The notes under the pieces were generated by a model. The model worked only from the letters and a program-made list of their open reading frames with translations, searched no databases and was not told where the DNA came from. A stretch of DNA of 64,000 nucleotides, from assembly GCF_002632465.1 (NCBI RefSeq), contig NZ_NIBS01000001.1, forward strand, positions 93,830 through 157,829, in the 5' to 3' direction. This DNA is from Xenorhabdus budapestensis. Its GTDB lineage: Bacteria; Pseudomonadota; Gammaproteobacteria; Enterobacterales; Enterobacteriaceae. The position numbers and the translations under genes are program-made. Shown here piece by piece: positions 28,717-38,818 of this stretch; the stretch's first letter is position 1, and every line of letters starts with the position of its first letter.

Positions 28717-29207
28717 TATTCCGTATCAGTATAACTTGTCAGAGTCCTGCCAAAAATAATTTATTGATAAAGCGCTTGCCATCCTGCTTCAACAAGTCCA
28801 TAATTCCGCCTCATTTTTGGATATGCAGAGGAAAATTTCTCCAGTAGCGTCTAGAATGAGGAGTGGATTCCGTTTTTACTGCCAATACTTAATACTTTTC
28901 CAACGAAGTGCAATCTCTATTTTTTATCCACAGTATTTTACGTAACTACCGTATTTAGTTGCTCGGTATTGCTTTGATTGTTACACAGAGTTATCCACAG
29001 GCAATACGATTACATTTAAGCTTTGCAGCCCATTATTTAAAATAATATCTATTGATTAACTAATTGATAAATTAGAATAATTGTCTGTTATTCAAAATTA
29101 TTGAATTAATATTTATCCTTTCTTTGCGCCTTGATCAGTAAAGCGTTTTTATTTTATTCACAAGGAAACAGAGGGGCTTTTTAATAAGAAATTAAGCTGA
29201 TTGTATA
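28717..29207. other. Long spacer between the hpaB-like gene and queG
   Basis: No intact gene is visible. A short possible gene remnant lies at 28761-28850 on the minus strand. The remainder is AT-rich without recognisable signals. Confidence 0.5.
28761..28850 (-). pseudogene. Possible 3'-end remnant of a lost gene
   Basis: A 29-codon open frame bounded by stop codons reads TLLEKFSSAYPKMRRNYGLV and then EAGWQALYQ. Its composition looks like a genuine protein C-terminus, not like random AT-rich sequence. No start codon and no family could be assigned. Confidence 0.25.
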
Positions 29208-30365
29208 TTAAGCATCTCTGGGCAACCCTTTGGTAATTGCTCGTATTAATCGTTTCTGTTGTGACGTTTGGACTTCAATTGCATTAGCACTCCGACGGGA
29301 TATCTGTTGAGCGACGGCCCAGTGGATATGTTCATCTAATACATCACTCAAACCGATTCTTTTTTTCAGAGTTAGTACAATTTCATCCCGGTAAGGTGCG
29401 TTACCTAATGCAACTGAAATATTGCGCAGCCAACGTAGATAACCGATACGTCGTATGGCTGAACCTTCCGTTATGCGCAGGAATTTTTCTTCGCTCCAAC
29501 TGAACAAATCGAGTAATTCAGGTGTATGCAGTGCGGCACGAGGGCTAAAATCAGCTTCATCTGTTAATTGTGAGAAACGATTCCAGGGGCAAATAAGTTG
29601 GCAATCGTCACAACCATAAATCCGGTTTCCCATCAATGACCGAAATTCTTCTGGGATCGTTCCGTCGAGTTCAATCGTCAGGTAAGAAATACAGCGGCGG
29701 GCATCAATCGTATAAGGTTCTACAATTGCTCCTGTTGGGCAGGTGGTCATACAAGCGACACAACGTCCGCATTGTTCTTCTTGAGAAATATCGATAGGTA
29801 AGGGAAGGTTAATCAGTAATTCTCCCAGAAAGAACCAAGAGCCAGATTCCCTGTTTAATATAAGTGAGTGTTTACCAACCCAGCCAAGTCCGGCTTTTGT
29901 TGCCAATGGGCGTTCCATAATGGGAGCAGAATCGACGAAGGGACGAAAATTCAGAGTCCCTTGGTATTCATGGGTGCTGCAATAGTCCTGTATTTGTTCA
30001 CCTAGCTTTTTAAGCCGTTGGCGTAGCAGTTTATGGTAATCTCTGCCCAGTGAATAACGGCTAACATAGCCCAGTTCAGGGTTATTCAATGTACTGGCAA
30101 AAGCAGCTTTGGTGGGCAGGTAATTCATGCGAACACTAATAATCCGCAACGTGCCGGGCAGTAATTCACGGGGACGCGTTCGCATCATGCCGTGACGTGC
30201 CATCCAGTCCATTTCACCGTGGTATTGCTTATCAAGCCATTCCTGTAATCTCGGCTCTTCTGTGGATAAATCAGTATCACAGATGCCAACTTGCTGGAAA
30301 CCGAGGGAAAGCCCCCATTGCTTGATGTTTGTTGCCAGAAGATTCAGATCGAGAGGGGTTACCAT
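29208..30365 (-). CDS. queG: Epoxyqueuosine reductase QueG
   Basis: QueG performs the last step of queuosine synthesis, reducing epoxyqueuosine in tRNA with cobalamin and two 4Fe-4S clusters. The 385-residue protein starts MVTPLDLNLLATNIKQWGLS with LGFQQVGICDTDLS after it, matching the Escherichia N-terminus. The ferredoxin-like motifs are CGRCVACMTTCPTGAI (about 195-210) and CDDCQLICPWN (about 245-255). A C-terminal HEAT-like segment ends the chain. In Escherichia queG is divergent from nnr-tsaE; here it is divergent from tsaE alone. Confidence 0.97.
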   Translation of the reverse strand: MVTPLDLNLLATNIKQWGLSLGFQQVGICDTDLSTEEPRLQEWLDKQYHGEMDWMARHGMMRTRPRELLPGTLRIISVRMNYLPTKAAFASTLNNPELGYVSRYSLGRDYHKLLRQRLKKLGEQIQDYCSTHEYQGTLNFRPFVDSAPIMERPLATKAGLGWVGKHSLILNRESGSWFFLGELLINLPLPIDISQEEQCGRCVACMTTCPTGAIVEPYTIDARRCISYLTIELDGTIPEEFRSLMGNRIYGCDDCQLICPWNRFSQLTDEADFSPRAALHTPELLDLFSWSEEKFLRITEGSAIRRIGYLRWLRNISVALGNAPYRDEIVLTLKKRIGLSDVLDEHIHWAVAQQISRRSANAIEVQTSQQKRLIRAITKGLPRDA

Positions 30366-30528
30366 TGAATATAAGTTACTGCTGTAAAAGAGGCGTAGAG
30401 TAACACAGGATAGATTGAAGACAAAAAATGTGGTATCTGGCTCGGTGTCAGCACAGGAGATGCTAAATGATAATAGCTGAGTTATGTTATGGTTATTGGT
30501 TAAACTATTTGACTAATATGTCTTTTAT

Positions 30529-30572
30529 ATACCTTATGGATTTCAGGTCGCGACTTGGAAAAGGGTGTGTAT
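30529..30572. repeat. Degenerate deleted form of the palindromic repeat
   Basis: Reads from ATACCTTATGGATTTCAGGT to GGGTGTGTAT. The left end matches the ATACCC..TGGATTTCAAGT end of the 137-bp element with substitutions. It lies in the queG-tsaE gap where nnr is missing. Confidence 0.4.
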
Positions 30573-30616
30573 ATTTCAACAAGCTTCAATTCAATAAATA
30601 CAATAGATAATTTTCG

Positions 30617-31081
30617 ATGAAAGAACTCGTTTTATCACTTCCAGATGAAAATGCTACGGTTGCGCTGGGCAATGCAGTGGCGGCAGCTTGCGAACGCGGC
30701 TATGTTATTTATTTATACGGTGATCTTGGCGCAGGTAAAACGACATTCAGTCGTGGTTTTCTGCAAGCTCTCGGTCATCAGGGACACGTAAAAAGCCCTA
30801 CTTATACGTTGGTTGAACCTTATACCTTACAACCACGTTCTGTTTATCATTTTGATTTGTACCGTCTGGCTGATCCGGAAGAATTGGAATTTATGGGGAT
30901 CCGGGATTATTTTCATCAGGATGCCATTTGTTTGGTGGAATGGCCGCAGCAGGGGGCAGGTTTTTTGCCTAAAGCTGATATTGAGTTGCATTTGACCTAT
31001 AACAATGAAGGTCGACAAGCACGTTTTGTGGCGTTATCTGAATATGGTGAAAATTTACTGGATAATCTGGAATCCTTATGA
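30617..31081 (+). CDS. tsaE: tRNA threonylcarbamoyladenosine biosynthesis ATPase TsaE
   Basis: TsaE is the ATPase of the TsaB-TsaD-TsaE complex that makes t6A37 in ANN-decoding tRNAs. The 154-residue protein has Walker [14 protein letters not shown] (about 35-47), [11 protein letters not shown], and [20 protein letters not shown]. No clear Shine-Dalgarno precedes the ATG. In Escherichia nnr lies directly upstream of tsaE; here the upstream 250 bases are non-coding. It overlaps amiB by four bases (ATGA), so those two are coupled. Confidence 0.96.
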   Translation: MKELVLSLPDENATVALGNAVAAACERGYVIYLYGDLGAGKTTFSRGFLQALGHQGHVKSPTYTLVEPYTLQPRSVYHFDLYRLADPEELEFMGIRDYFHQDAICLVEWPQQGAGFLPKADIELHLTYNNEGRQARFVALSEYGENLLDNLESL

Positions 31082-32469
31082 AGGAATCTCTGACCATGAT
31101 GAATGCCTTCTTCGTGAAGATGATACAAAAATGGCAAACCCATTGGCTGATGGTTTGTGTGTTGTTTGTGATGTTAAGCCAACTGGTTATGACAACAGTA
31201 ATGGCGTCTACGCTGTCAAATGTGCATATGAGCAATAGTCCATCTGAAGCGACCGTGACGTTGGGATTCACCGGCGGACATCCTGAGTATCGTTTTTTCC
31301 CTCTGCATAACCCTGAAAGACTGGTGGTGGATATTCGTCAATCCGCTAATTTCACAGGGCTGCCAATGCATTTGTCAGGTAAGGGTCAGGCAAAACAGAA
31401 TTTGGTAAAAGTAGTCCGAACCAGTCAGCCACCTGATTTACTTCATAAGCGAATTGTGCTGGAGTTAGCGCAGAAGGCAACAGCAACTTCCGTTGTGAAG
31501 CAATCAGGTCATCAATACCAGATTATCTTTACTCTGAAAGTAAATGGTACTGCGAGTCGTTCATCGACATTGGAAAAAAAACCTGCATTCAGAGAAAATC
31601 TAGGATCAAATGAAGGTAAGCAATTACTAACAAATAAGTCAACTTCTGGTACAATGCCGACAAAACAGAATGCTAAAACTACGTCTGTTCATGGTGAACA
31701 ATTTGCTCATGGTGAACAAGTAGTGAAAAAGCAGCTAACCAAGGCAGCTAAAGGAAAATATCCAGTTGTTATTGCCATTGACGCTGGGCACGGAGGGCAG
31801 GACCCGGGGGCAATCGGGCAGCGGGGATTGCGGGAAAAAAATGTTACCATCAGTGTGGCACGTAAACTGGAAGCACTTCTGCGTAATGATCCCATGTTCA
31901 AACCTGTCCTGACACGGAACGGAGATTATTTTATTTCGGTAGCAGGACGATCTGAGGTTGCCCGTAAGCACAAAGCCAATATGTTGATTTCCATTCATGC
32001 GGATGCTGCACCTAATCGTAGTGCCAGGGGGGCTTCTGTTTGGGTACTGTCCAATCGTCGTGCGAACAGTGAATTGGGGAATTGGTTGGAACAGCATGAG
32101 AAACAGTCTGAATTGCTAGGTGGTGCGGGAGATGCTCTTGCCAATGGCACTGATCCTTTTTTGAGTCAGGCTGTGCTGGATCTGCAATTCGGGCATTCAC
32201 AACGGGTAGGTTATGACGTAGCTATTCAGGTTTTGCATCAGTTAACTCAGGTTGGTTCTTTGCATAAACGTACACCAGAACATGCCAGTTTGGGGGTTCT
32301 GCGTTCACCGGATATTCCTTCCATCTTGGTAGAAACGGGTTTTATCAGTAACTCGTCAGAAGAAGGATTGTTGAGTTCCAATCAGTATCAAGAAAAATTA
32401 GCGCAAGCTATCCATCTGGGGTTACGTCACTATTTTCAGACTAATCCGTTGCAAACAGCACCAAAGTAA
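31078..32469 (+). CDS. amiB: N-acetylmuramoyl-L-alanine amidase AmiB
   Basis: A periplasmic zinc amidase that splits septal peptidoglycan under control of EnvC. The 463-residue protein has an N-terminal signal segment (about 20-42, [20 protein letters not shown]). An AMIN domain follows (about 45-145, [20 protein letters not shown]), then a low-complexity linker, then Amidase_3 (about 225-450) with zinc ligands in [23 protein letters not shown] and the catalytic Glu in [10 protein letters not shown]. No LysM domain is present. The start overlaps the tsaE stop. Confidence 0.96.
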   Translation: MKESLTMMNAFFVKMIQKWQTHWLMVCVLFVMLSQLVMTTVMASTLSNVHMSNSPSEATVTLGFTGGHPEYRFFPLHNPERLVVDIRQSANFTGLPMHLSGKGQAKQNLVKVVRTSQPPDLLHKRIVLELAQKATATSVVKQSGHQYQIIFTLKVNGTASRSSTLEKKPAFRENLGSNEGKQLLTNKSTSGTMPTKQNAKTTSVHGEQFAHGEQVVKKQLTKAAKGKYPVVIAIDAGHGGQDPGAIGQRGLREKNVTISVARKLEALLRNDPMFKPVLTRNGDYFISVAGRSEVARKHKANMLISIHADAAPNRSARGASVWVLSNRRANSELGNWLEQHEKQSELLGGAGDALANGTDPFLSQAVLDLQFGHSQRVGYDVAIQVLHQLTQVGSLHKRTPEHASLGVLRSPDIPSILVETGFISNSSEEGLLSSNQYQEKLAQAIHLGLRHYFQTNPLQTAPK

Positions 32470-32527
32470 TTTTAAACCGTATACGTAAGATAAGAAGTAA
32501 TACGTAAGAAACAGTAAATAAGGTCGA

Positions 32528-34531
32528 ATGATGGCTATCAGGATATTACCCCCACAATTGGCAAATCAGATTGCTGCTGGTGAAGTGGTTGAACGCCCTG
32601 CATCGGTAGTGAAGGAGTTGGTGGAAAATAGCCTGGATGCTGGCGCTACCCGCATTGACATTGATATTGAGCGTGGCGGCATAAAATTGATCCGTATTCG
32701 TGATAATGGCTGTGGTATTAGCAGGCAAGACCTCACGTTGGCATTAGCTCGGCATGCTACCAGTAAAATAGCTTCTCTAGATGATCTGGAAGCCATTGTC
32801 AGTATGGGATTCCGAGGGGAGGCGCTGGCTAGTATCAGTTCCGTTTCACGGCTGACGCTGACATCTCGTCCTGAAAATCAGGCCGAGGCATGGCAGTCTT
32901 ATGCTGAAGGTCGTGATATGGAAGTAACGGTAAAACCTGCTGCTCACCCTGTTGGAACAACGGTTGAGGTCTTAGACCTGTTTTATAACACGCCTGCCCG
33001 TCGAAAATTTCTAAGAACGGAAAAAACAGAGTTCAGCCATATTGATGAAGTCATGCGCAGAATCGCACTTGCCCGACTGGATGTGGCGATCAATCTGAAT
33101 CACAATGGAAAATTGGTTCGTCAGTATCGTCCGGCCAAAGAAGAATCTCAGCATGAACGTCGATTAGCAGCGATTTGTGGCGCGGCATTTGTGCAGCAGG
33201 CACTTGCACTATCATGGCAGCACGATTCTTTATCTATCAAGGGATGGGTGGTTGATCCGATGAATACCGCTGTGGCAGGTGATACTCAGTATTGCTATGT
33301 TAATGGACGCATGATGCGGGATCGGCTGATTAATCATGCTATTCGTCAGGCCTATCAAGATCTGCTGCAAGGAGAGCAGCAACCCGCTTATGTTCTGTAC
33401 CTGGAGATCGACCCGCATCAGGTTGATGTCAATGTGCATCCGGCTAAACATGAAGTGCGTTTTCATCAGGCGCGTTTGGTACACGATTTTATTTATCAGG
33501 GCGTAGCAGCAGTATTGAAACAGCGGGGTAATGGCGCTGGACTGGCACTTGATTGTCAGGAGAATACCGCCAATTGGATACCGGAAAATCGGCCTTCTGC
33601 GGGAGAAAACCATTTTCTCCAACAAACAAAGGCGTTATCGGGAGAGCAGCCTTCAAATACATCATCACCTTCTCGCCCTGTTTCTTTATCTTCGTCCGGG
33701 CAGCATGATAAGCAAAGGCAAGAACCACGCAAAAATCCATCTTCAGGCGAGCGTTCGGATCATAGCTCTACCCGGCAGCCTTATCATGGGGAAAATTATC
33801 AGAAAAAACAGGGGGAGTTGTATCAGAAACTGATGCAGTTTGAGTCAGAGGAAAAACAACCATTATTTCCTGAAAAGGCAACGCCTGAGAAACAAGATTC
33901 TGGAAGACCAACTCCTGACACGGAAAAAACGACATTAACACCAACTCATTCAACTGTCGTACAAGGGAAAAGTGGTAGTTATAGTTTCGGCAAGGTATTA
34001 AGTATTTATGCCTCTCACTATGTTTTGTTTGAATCGGCGTCAGGCATTGGGTTGCTGTCTTTACCTGTTGCGGAGCGTTGGCTGAGGCAGGCACAGTTAA
34101 CTCCGGGAGAACAAAGGCTAAAATCACAACCACTGCTTATTCCATTGAAACTGTCTCTTGATCAGGCAGAAATTAGTATTTTGGAGCAGAATAGTGAGCT
34201 ATTAAAGACTTTTGGCATTGAATCTACTGTCGCACATGGAAAAGTAACCATTCATGCGGTATCGTTGCCTCTGCGCCAACAGAACCTGCCAAAACTGTTT
34301 CCGGCATTGTTGGGCTATCTGATAGAGCAGCCATCGGCCTCTGTAGAACAGGTGGCGATCTGGCTCTCCCGTCATTTGGGGAGCGAACACGAAACGTGGA
34401 ACGTTGCGCAGGCTGTTCAGCTTTTAGCTGATGTCGAGCGCCTTTGCCCTCAGCTGGTGGAATCTCCGCCTGAGGGATTATTACAATTAATTGATTTACA
34501 AGCAGTGGTGGCACTTTTTAATCATGAGTGA
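32528..34531 (+). CDS. mutL: DNA mismatch repair protein MutL
   Basis: The GHKL ATPase that links MutS mismatch recognition to MutH nicking and UvrD. The 667-residue protein carries [25 protein letters not shown] and [17 protein letters not shown] in the N-terminal ATPase, and YFNTPAR-like [18 protein letters not shown] long polar linker (about 340-475) leads to the C-terminal dimerisation domain. There is no endonuclease DQHA(X)2E(X)4E motif, as expected for species that use MutH. Translation may start at either of two adjacent ATG codons. It overlaps miaA by eight bases. Confidence 0.97.
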   Translation: MMAIRILPPQLANQIAAGEVVERPASVVKELVENSLDAGATRIDIDIERGGIKLIRIRDNGCGISRQDLTLALARHATSKIASLDDLEAIVSMGFRGEALASISSVSRLTLTSRPENQAEAWQSYAEGRDMEVTVKPAAHPVGTTVEVLDLFYNTPARRKFLRTEKTEFSHIDEVMRRIALARLDVAINLNHNGKLVRQYRPAKEESQHERRLAAICGAAFVQQALALSWQHDSLSIKGWVVDPMNTAVAGDTQYCYVNGRMMRDRLINHAIRQAYQDLLQGEQQPAYVLYLEIDPHQVDVNVHPAKHEVRFHQARLVHDFIYQGVAAVLKQRGNGAGLALDCQENTANWIPENRPSAGENHFLQQTKALSGEQPSNTSSPSRPVSLSSSGQHDKQRQEPRKNPSSGERSDHSSTRQPYHGENYQKKQGELYQKLMQFESEEKQPLFPEKATPEKQDSGRPTPDTEKTTLTPTHSTVVQGKSGSYSFGKVLSIYASHYVLFESASGIGLLSLPVAERWLRQAQLTPGEQRLKSQPLLIPLKLSLDQAEISILEQNSELLKTFGIESTVAHGKVTIHAVSLPLRQQNLPKLFPALLGYLIEQPSASVEQVAIWLSRHLGSEHETWNVAQAVQLLADVERLCPQLVESPPEGLLQLIDLQAVVALFNHE

Positions 34532-35465
34532 TTCAAAAACTCGACAATTGCCCACAGCCATTTTTCTCATGGGGCCGACTGCCTCAGGAAAAACGGCATT
34601 ATCAATCGCTTTACGTCAGCATCTTCCGGTTGAACTGATTAGCGTTGATTCTGCATTGATTTATCGTGGCATGGATGTTGGTACTGCGAAACCTTCCGCA
34701 GAAGAACAGGTACAGGCACCTCATCGTTTGATTGATGTTTTGGATCCTGCCGAAGTTTATTCTGCTGCTGATTTTCGTCGTGATGCGTTGAAACACATGG
34801 CGGAAATTACGGCTGCCGGGAGAATTCCACTCCTGGTTGGCGGAACCATGCTATATTTCAAAGCATTACTAGAAGGATTATCGCCATTGCCTTCTGCAAG
34901 TCCTGAAGTCCGGGCACAAATTGAGCAGCAGGCAGCGGAAGAGGGGTGGGACGCATTGCATCAGCAGTTGCAGGAGATTGATCCGGTCGCTGCTGCAAGA
35001 ATTCACCCAAATGATCCACAACGTCTTACTCGTGCACTGGAAGTTTTTCGGATTTCGGGTAAAACTCTAACTACATTGACTGAAACGTCTGGAGAAGTAT
35101 TGCCTTATCGTGTTCATCAGTTTGCGATTGCGCCTGCAAGCCGTGAAGTTCTGCATCAGCGCATTGCTGCCCGTTTTGAACAAATGATCAAATCAGGGTT
35201 TGAAGATGAAGTTAAAGCGCTTTATGCTCGTAACGATTTGCATACAGATTTACCTTCCATTCGTTGTGTTGGTTATCGTCAGATGTGGTCTTATCTCGCG
35301 GGCGAAATCTCTCATGATGAGATGGTTTATCGTGGTATCTGTGCGACTCGCCAGTTAGCGAAGCGTCAGATCACATGGCTCAGGAGTTGGGACAATGTGA
35401 CTTGGTTGGACAGTGATCAACCTGAACAAGCACTAAATACAGTCATGCAGGTTATTAGTACATAA
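34524..35465 (+). CDS. miaA: tRNA dimethylallyltransferase MiaA
   Basis: MiaA adds dimethylallyl to A37 of UNN-decoding tRNAs, the first step to ms2i6A. The 313-residue protein from ATG at 34524 has the P-loop [11 protein letters not shown] (about 15-25), [37 protein letters not shown], and [12 protein letters not shown] at the C-terminus. An upstream in-frame alternative at 34491 lies inside mutL and is not conserved. The mutL-miaA-hfq order is that of Escherichia. Confidence 0.97.
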   Translation: MSDSKTRQLPTAIFLMGPTASGKTALSIALRQHLPVELISVDSALIYRGMDVGTAKPSAEEQVQAPHRLIDVLDPAEVYSAADFRRDALKHMAEITAAGRIPLLVGGTMLYFKALLEGLSPLPSASPEVRAQIEQQAAEEGWDALHQQLQEIDPVAAARIHPNDPQRLTRALEVFRISGKTLTTLTETSGEVLPYRVHQFAIAPASREVLHQRIAARFEQMIKSGFEDEVKALYARNDLHTDLPSIRCVGYRQMWSYLAGEISHDEMVYRGICATRQLAKRQITWLRSWDNVTWLDSDQPEQALNTVMQVIST

Positions 35466-35573
35466 ATTTATTGATTGTGTACAATTGATCAGTACAAAGT
35501 GTCATTTTTGAGTAGTTAATTTTTCGAACCAACGGGTTCTTAGTTAAAAACAACAAAATAAGGAAAATATAGA

Positions 35574-35876
35574 ATGGCTAAGGGGCAATCTTTGCAAGAT
35601 CCATTCCTGAACGCATTACGACGTGAAAGGGTCCCGGTTTCTATTTATTTAGTCAACGGCATCAAATTGCAGGGTCAAATTGAATCTTTTGACCAATTTG
35701 TCATTTTGCTGAAAAACACAGTCAGTCAGATGGTTTATAAACACGCCATTTCTACTGTTGTGCCTTCCCGCCCAGTGTCTCACCATGGTAGCAATGCAAA
35801 TGTGGGATCCAGTGTAGGAAATTATCAGGCTAATACTAGCTCGGCGGCACAACAGGAAAATGATATCGCTGAATAA
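35574..35876 (+). CDS. hfq: RNA chaperone Hfq
   Basis: The hexameric Sm-like RNA chaperone that pairs small RNAs with mRNAs. The 100-residue protein has the Sm1 motif in [20 protein letters not shown] and [15 protein letters not shown], and Sm2 as [14 protein letters not shown] variable Ser/Asn/Gln-rich tail ends in acidic residues. GGAAAAT lies before the ATG. A strong terminator-like hairpin separates it from hflX. Confidence 0.98.
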   Translation: MAKGQSLQDPFLNALRRERVPVSIYLVNGIKLQGQIESFDQFVILLKNTVSQMVYKHAISTVVPSRPVSHHGSNANVGSSVGNYQANTSSAAQQENDIAE

Positions 35877-35901
35877 ATCAGTGATAATGCCTGGCGAAAA
35901 T

Positions 35902-35936
35902 AAAAACATAGGTAGGGAGACTTTACCTATGTTTTT
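35902..35936 (+). terminator. Strong hairpin terminator between hfq and hflX
   Basis: AAAAACATAGGTA pairs perfectly with TACCTATGTTTTT around a nine-base loop and ends in five T residues. Some read-through to hflX is likely, since hflX shows no clear own promoter. Confidence 0.85.
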
Positions 35937-35971
35937 CCTATGGATTTTACTCAGCCTGAGGGGTTGCACCG

Positions 35972-37252
35972 TTGTTTGATCGTTATGAAGGCGGAGAACT
36001 AGCTGTTCTGGTGCATGTTTTTTTCTCACAGGAAAAAGATACGGAAAATCTCAGTGAATTTGAATCATTGGTGACTTCCGCAGGTGTTTCTCCTGTGCAG
36101 ATAGTGACAGGAAGCCGTAAGGCTCCGCATCCGAAATATTTTGTCGGGGAAGGCAAAGCAGAAGAAATTGCTGAAGCAGTCAAAAACAGCGGCGCAGATG
36201 TGGTGCTGTTTAATCATGCACTCAGTCCTGCTCAGGAACGTAATCTTGAACGCCTGTGTCAATGCCGTATTGTTGATCGCACTGGTGTGATCCTGGATAT
36301 CTTTGCTCAGCGGGCAAGAACGCATGAAGGTAAGTTGCAGGTAGAACTTGCACAATTGCGTCATTTATCCACCCGTTTAGTTCGGGGTTGGACTCACCTT
36401 GAACGCCAGAAAGGGGGGATTGGTTTACGTGGTCCGGGAGAAACCCAGCTAGAATCAGACCGCCGTATGCTGCGTGACAAAATCAAGCAGATTTTGGGGC
36501 GTCTTAATAAAGTAGAAAAGCAACGTGAACAGGGGCGTCAGGCACGCAACAAAGCAGATATTCCTACTGTTTCCCTCGTCGGTTATACCAACGCAGGAAA
36601 ATCAAGTTTATTCAATAGAATAACCTTGGCTGAGGTATTTGCTGCTGATCAGCTTTTTGCTACTCTCGACCCTACGTTGCGTCGGATCAATGTGAATGAT
36701 GTTGGTTCGGTTGTCTTGGCTGATACCGTTGGTTTCATTCGTCAGTTGCCTCATGATTTGGTTGCAGCATTTAAGGCTACTTTGCAAGAAACCCGACAGG
36801 CAAGATTGCTGCTTCATGTTGTTGATGCGTCAGATAATCGTTTGGATGAAAATATCCTTGCTGTTGATAGTGTTCTGGAAGAGATTGAGGCGCATGAGAT
36901 CCCTTCTCTATTGGTGATGAACAAAATCGATATGTTGGCTGATTTTGTTCCCCGTATTGACCGTGATGAAGAAAATCGTCCGGTGAGAGTCTGGCTTTCT
37001 GCTCAGACTGGAGAAGGTATCCCTCTGTTATTACAGGCACTGACTGAGCGTCTTTCAGGGGAAATTGCACATTATGAATTGCATCTTCCACCAGAAGCAG
37101 GGCGTTTGCGTAGTCGTTTTTACCAGCTTCAGGCGATTGAGCGTGAGTGGATGGAAGAAGATGGTCAGTTAGGGCTTGAAGTCAGGATGCCGATGGTTGA
37201 TTGGCGTCGTCTGTGCAAACAAGAGCCAAATTTACCAGACTATGTTGTCTGA
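35972..37252 (+). CDS. hflX: Ribosome-associated GTPase HflX
   Basis: HflX splits stalled 70S ribosomes, especially after heat stress. The 426-residue protein starts at TTG (35972, [18 protein letters not shown]), the start used in Escherichia. The N-terminal HflX domain includes [20 protein letters not shown] and the linker [19 protein letters not shown] motifs are [12 protein letters not shown] (G1), [15 protein letters not shown] (G3) and NKID (G4). It is followed by hflKC after an unusually long structured gap. Confidence 0.97.
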   Translation: MFDRYEGGELAVLVHVFFSQEKDTENLSEFESLVTSAGVSPVQIVTGSRKAPHPKYFVGEGKAEEIAEAVKNSGADVVLFNHALSPAQERNLERLCQCRIVDRTGVILDIFAQRARTHEGKLQVELAQLRHLSTRLVRGWTHLERQKGGIGLRGPGETQLESDRRMLRDKIKQILGRLNKVEKQREQGRQARNKADIPTVSLVGYTNAGKSSLFNRITLAEVFAADQLFATLDPTLRRINVNDVGSVVLADTVGFIRQLPHDLVAAFKATLQETRQARLLLHVVDASDNRLDENILAVDSVLEEIEAHEIPSLLVMNKIDMLADFVPRIDRDEENRPVRVWLSAQTGEGIPLLLQALTERLSGEIAHYELHLPPEAGRLRSRFYQLQAIEREWMEEDGQLGLEVRMPMVDWRRLCKQEPNLPDYVV

Positions 37253-37571
37253 TTGATTGGCGCAGGACGACAAACAAGGTATCATTTTGTCTGCCATTTC
37301 AAGGTGCTTAAAGTCATGGAATAGCGGTGATGGAATGGTGGTGATGAAATGACTGTGCCAGAATTGCAGTGACGGAATCAGCACTGTCAAAAGTATCACC
37401 AAAAATATTGGTTGCTTACGAAACGATGAAAGTTATCGTTTCTGCCCATGGAGGCCGCTGTCAGACCTGTCAGGGACAGGCAACGGCCTGTGAAGTGGGA
37501 AGCCTCACCCGTCTGGGTGGAGAGCAGTCACCTCTGAAAAACCAGTGAAAAACTAAAAGTGGAGCTAAAAC
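37253..37571 (+). other. Structured GC-rich spacer between hflX and hflK
   Basis: No gene is visible in these 319 bases. The first part has imperfect GTGATGGAAT-like repeats (37327-37375). From 37420 a series of hairpins follows: GAAACGAT/ATCGTTTC (37420-37442); AGGCCG/CGGCCT (37452-37457 with 37484-37489) enclosing CCTGTC/GACAGG; and CACCC/GGGTG (37506-37519). It is much more GC-rich than other spacers in the window. It may act as an hflKC leader or a processing site; this is inference. Confidence 0.5.
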
Positions 37572-38816
37572 ATGGCGTGGAATCAGCCCGGTAATAACGG
37601 ACAGGACCGCGACCCGTGGGGAAGCAGCAATAATAATGGCGGCAACTCCGGCGGCAACAATAAAGGTGGTCGAAACCGTGGGGCAACTGATCTCGACGAT
37701 CTGTTCCGTAAACTGAGTGAAAAACTCGGTGGTCTCGGTGGAAACAAAGGTGGAAATGGTTCTGGACAGAACCTTAAATTTGGTGGGCGTCTTATTGGTC
37801 TCGCCGTTGCTGCTGCAGTTGCTGTTTGGGTTGTAAGTGGTTTCTATACAATTAAAGAAACAGAACGTGGTGTTGTTACCCGATTGGGTAAATTTAGCCA
37901 TATCGTGCAGCCCGGCTTGAACTGGAAGATGACATTTATCGACCGGGTTCGTGCTGTTAACGTTGAATCTGTTCGTGAATTGGCAACATCGGGTGTCATG
38001 TTGACATCGGATGAAAACGTTGTACGTGCTGAAATGAACGTTCAATACCGTGTTACTGACCCTGTCGCCTATCTTTTTAATGTCACTAATCCTGATAACA
38101 GTCTGCATCAGGCGACTGACAGTGCTGTACGCGGGGTTGTCGGCAAATACACAATGGAAAAAATCCTGACTGCGGATCGTACTATTGTGCGTAACGATAC
38201 CCAAAAGGTACTGGAAGAAACCATTCGTCCGTACAATATGGGGATCACTTTGTTGGATGTTAACTTCCAGACTGCACGTCCACCTGAAGAGGTGAAAGCG
38301 GCGTTTGATGACGTTATCGCAGCCCGCGAAGAAGAGCAGAAAACGATTCGTGAAGCAGAAGCTTATAAAAACTCTGTCTTACCGATTGCCAATGGTAATG
38401 CTCAACGTATTATCGAAGAAGCTAAAGCCTATAAAGTCAGTGTCGTATTGAATGCACGGGGTGAAGTGGCAAGTTTCGCTAAAATCCTGCCAGAATATAA
38501 AGCTGCGCCGGAAATTACCCGTGAGCGCCTTTATATTGAGACGATGGAGCGTGTTCTGAGTAATACCCGTAAAGTGATTGCAAATGAAAAGAGCAACAAT
38601 ATGCTGGTATTGCCGCTGGATCAGGTTCTGCGTAGTCAAGCTGAAGAAGCAAAGATTAAGCCATCAGAAGTGAAGGTAACATCGGAGCAACGCAGCACGA
38701 CACATTCTACACTAACACACGGGTCATCTAGTTATAGTAATTCTGGTTATGGCAGTTCTGGCTATGATGATTCAAGCAACCTGCGTGGTGATACGACAAG
38801 ACAAGGGAGACCATAA
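37572..38816 (+). CDS. hflK: HflK, FtsH protease modulator
   Basis: HflK and HflC form the periplasm-facing SPFH complex that encloses and modulates FtsH at the inner membrane. The 414-residue protein has a Gly/Asn-rich cytoplasmic N-terminus (about 1-75), one membrane segment (about 78-97, GLAVAAAVAVWVVSGFY), the prohibitin domain (TIKETERGVVTRLGKFSHIV), a coiled-coil region, and a Ser/Tyr-rich tail. It is two bases upstream of hflC, so they are co-translated. Confidence 0.96.
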   Translation: MAWNQPGNNGQDRDPWGSSNNNGGNSGGNNKGGRNRGATDLDDLFRKLSEKLGGLGGNKGGNGSGQNLKFGGRLIGLAVAAAVAVWVVSGFYTIKETERGVVTRLGKFSHIVQPGLNWKMTFIDRVRAVNVESVRELATSGVMLTSDENVVRAEMNVQYRVTDPVAYLFNVTNPDNSLHQATDSAVRGVVGKYTMEKILTADRTIVRNDTQKVLEETIRPYNMGITLLDVNFQTARPPEEVKAAFDDVIAAREEEQKTIREAEAYKNSVLPIANGNAQRIIEEAKAYKVSVVLNARGEVASFAKILPEYKAAPEITRERLYIETMERVLSNTRKVIANEKSNNMLVLPLDQVLRSQAEEAKIKPSEVKVTSEQRSTTHSTLTHGSSSYSNSGYGSSGYDDSSNLRGDTTRQGRP

Positions 38817-38818
38817 TC

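Noticed and set aside
37470-38204. Minus-strand open frame of 244 residues over hflK
   Set aside because: Antisense to the conserved HflK coding sequence; the product is rich in Thr, Ser and Cys with no recognisable domain.
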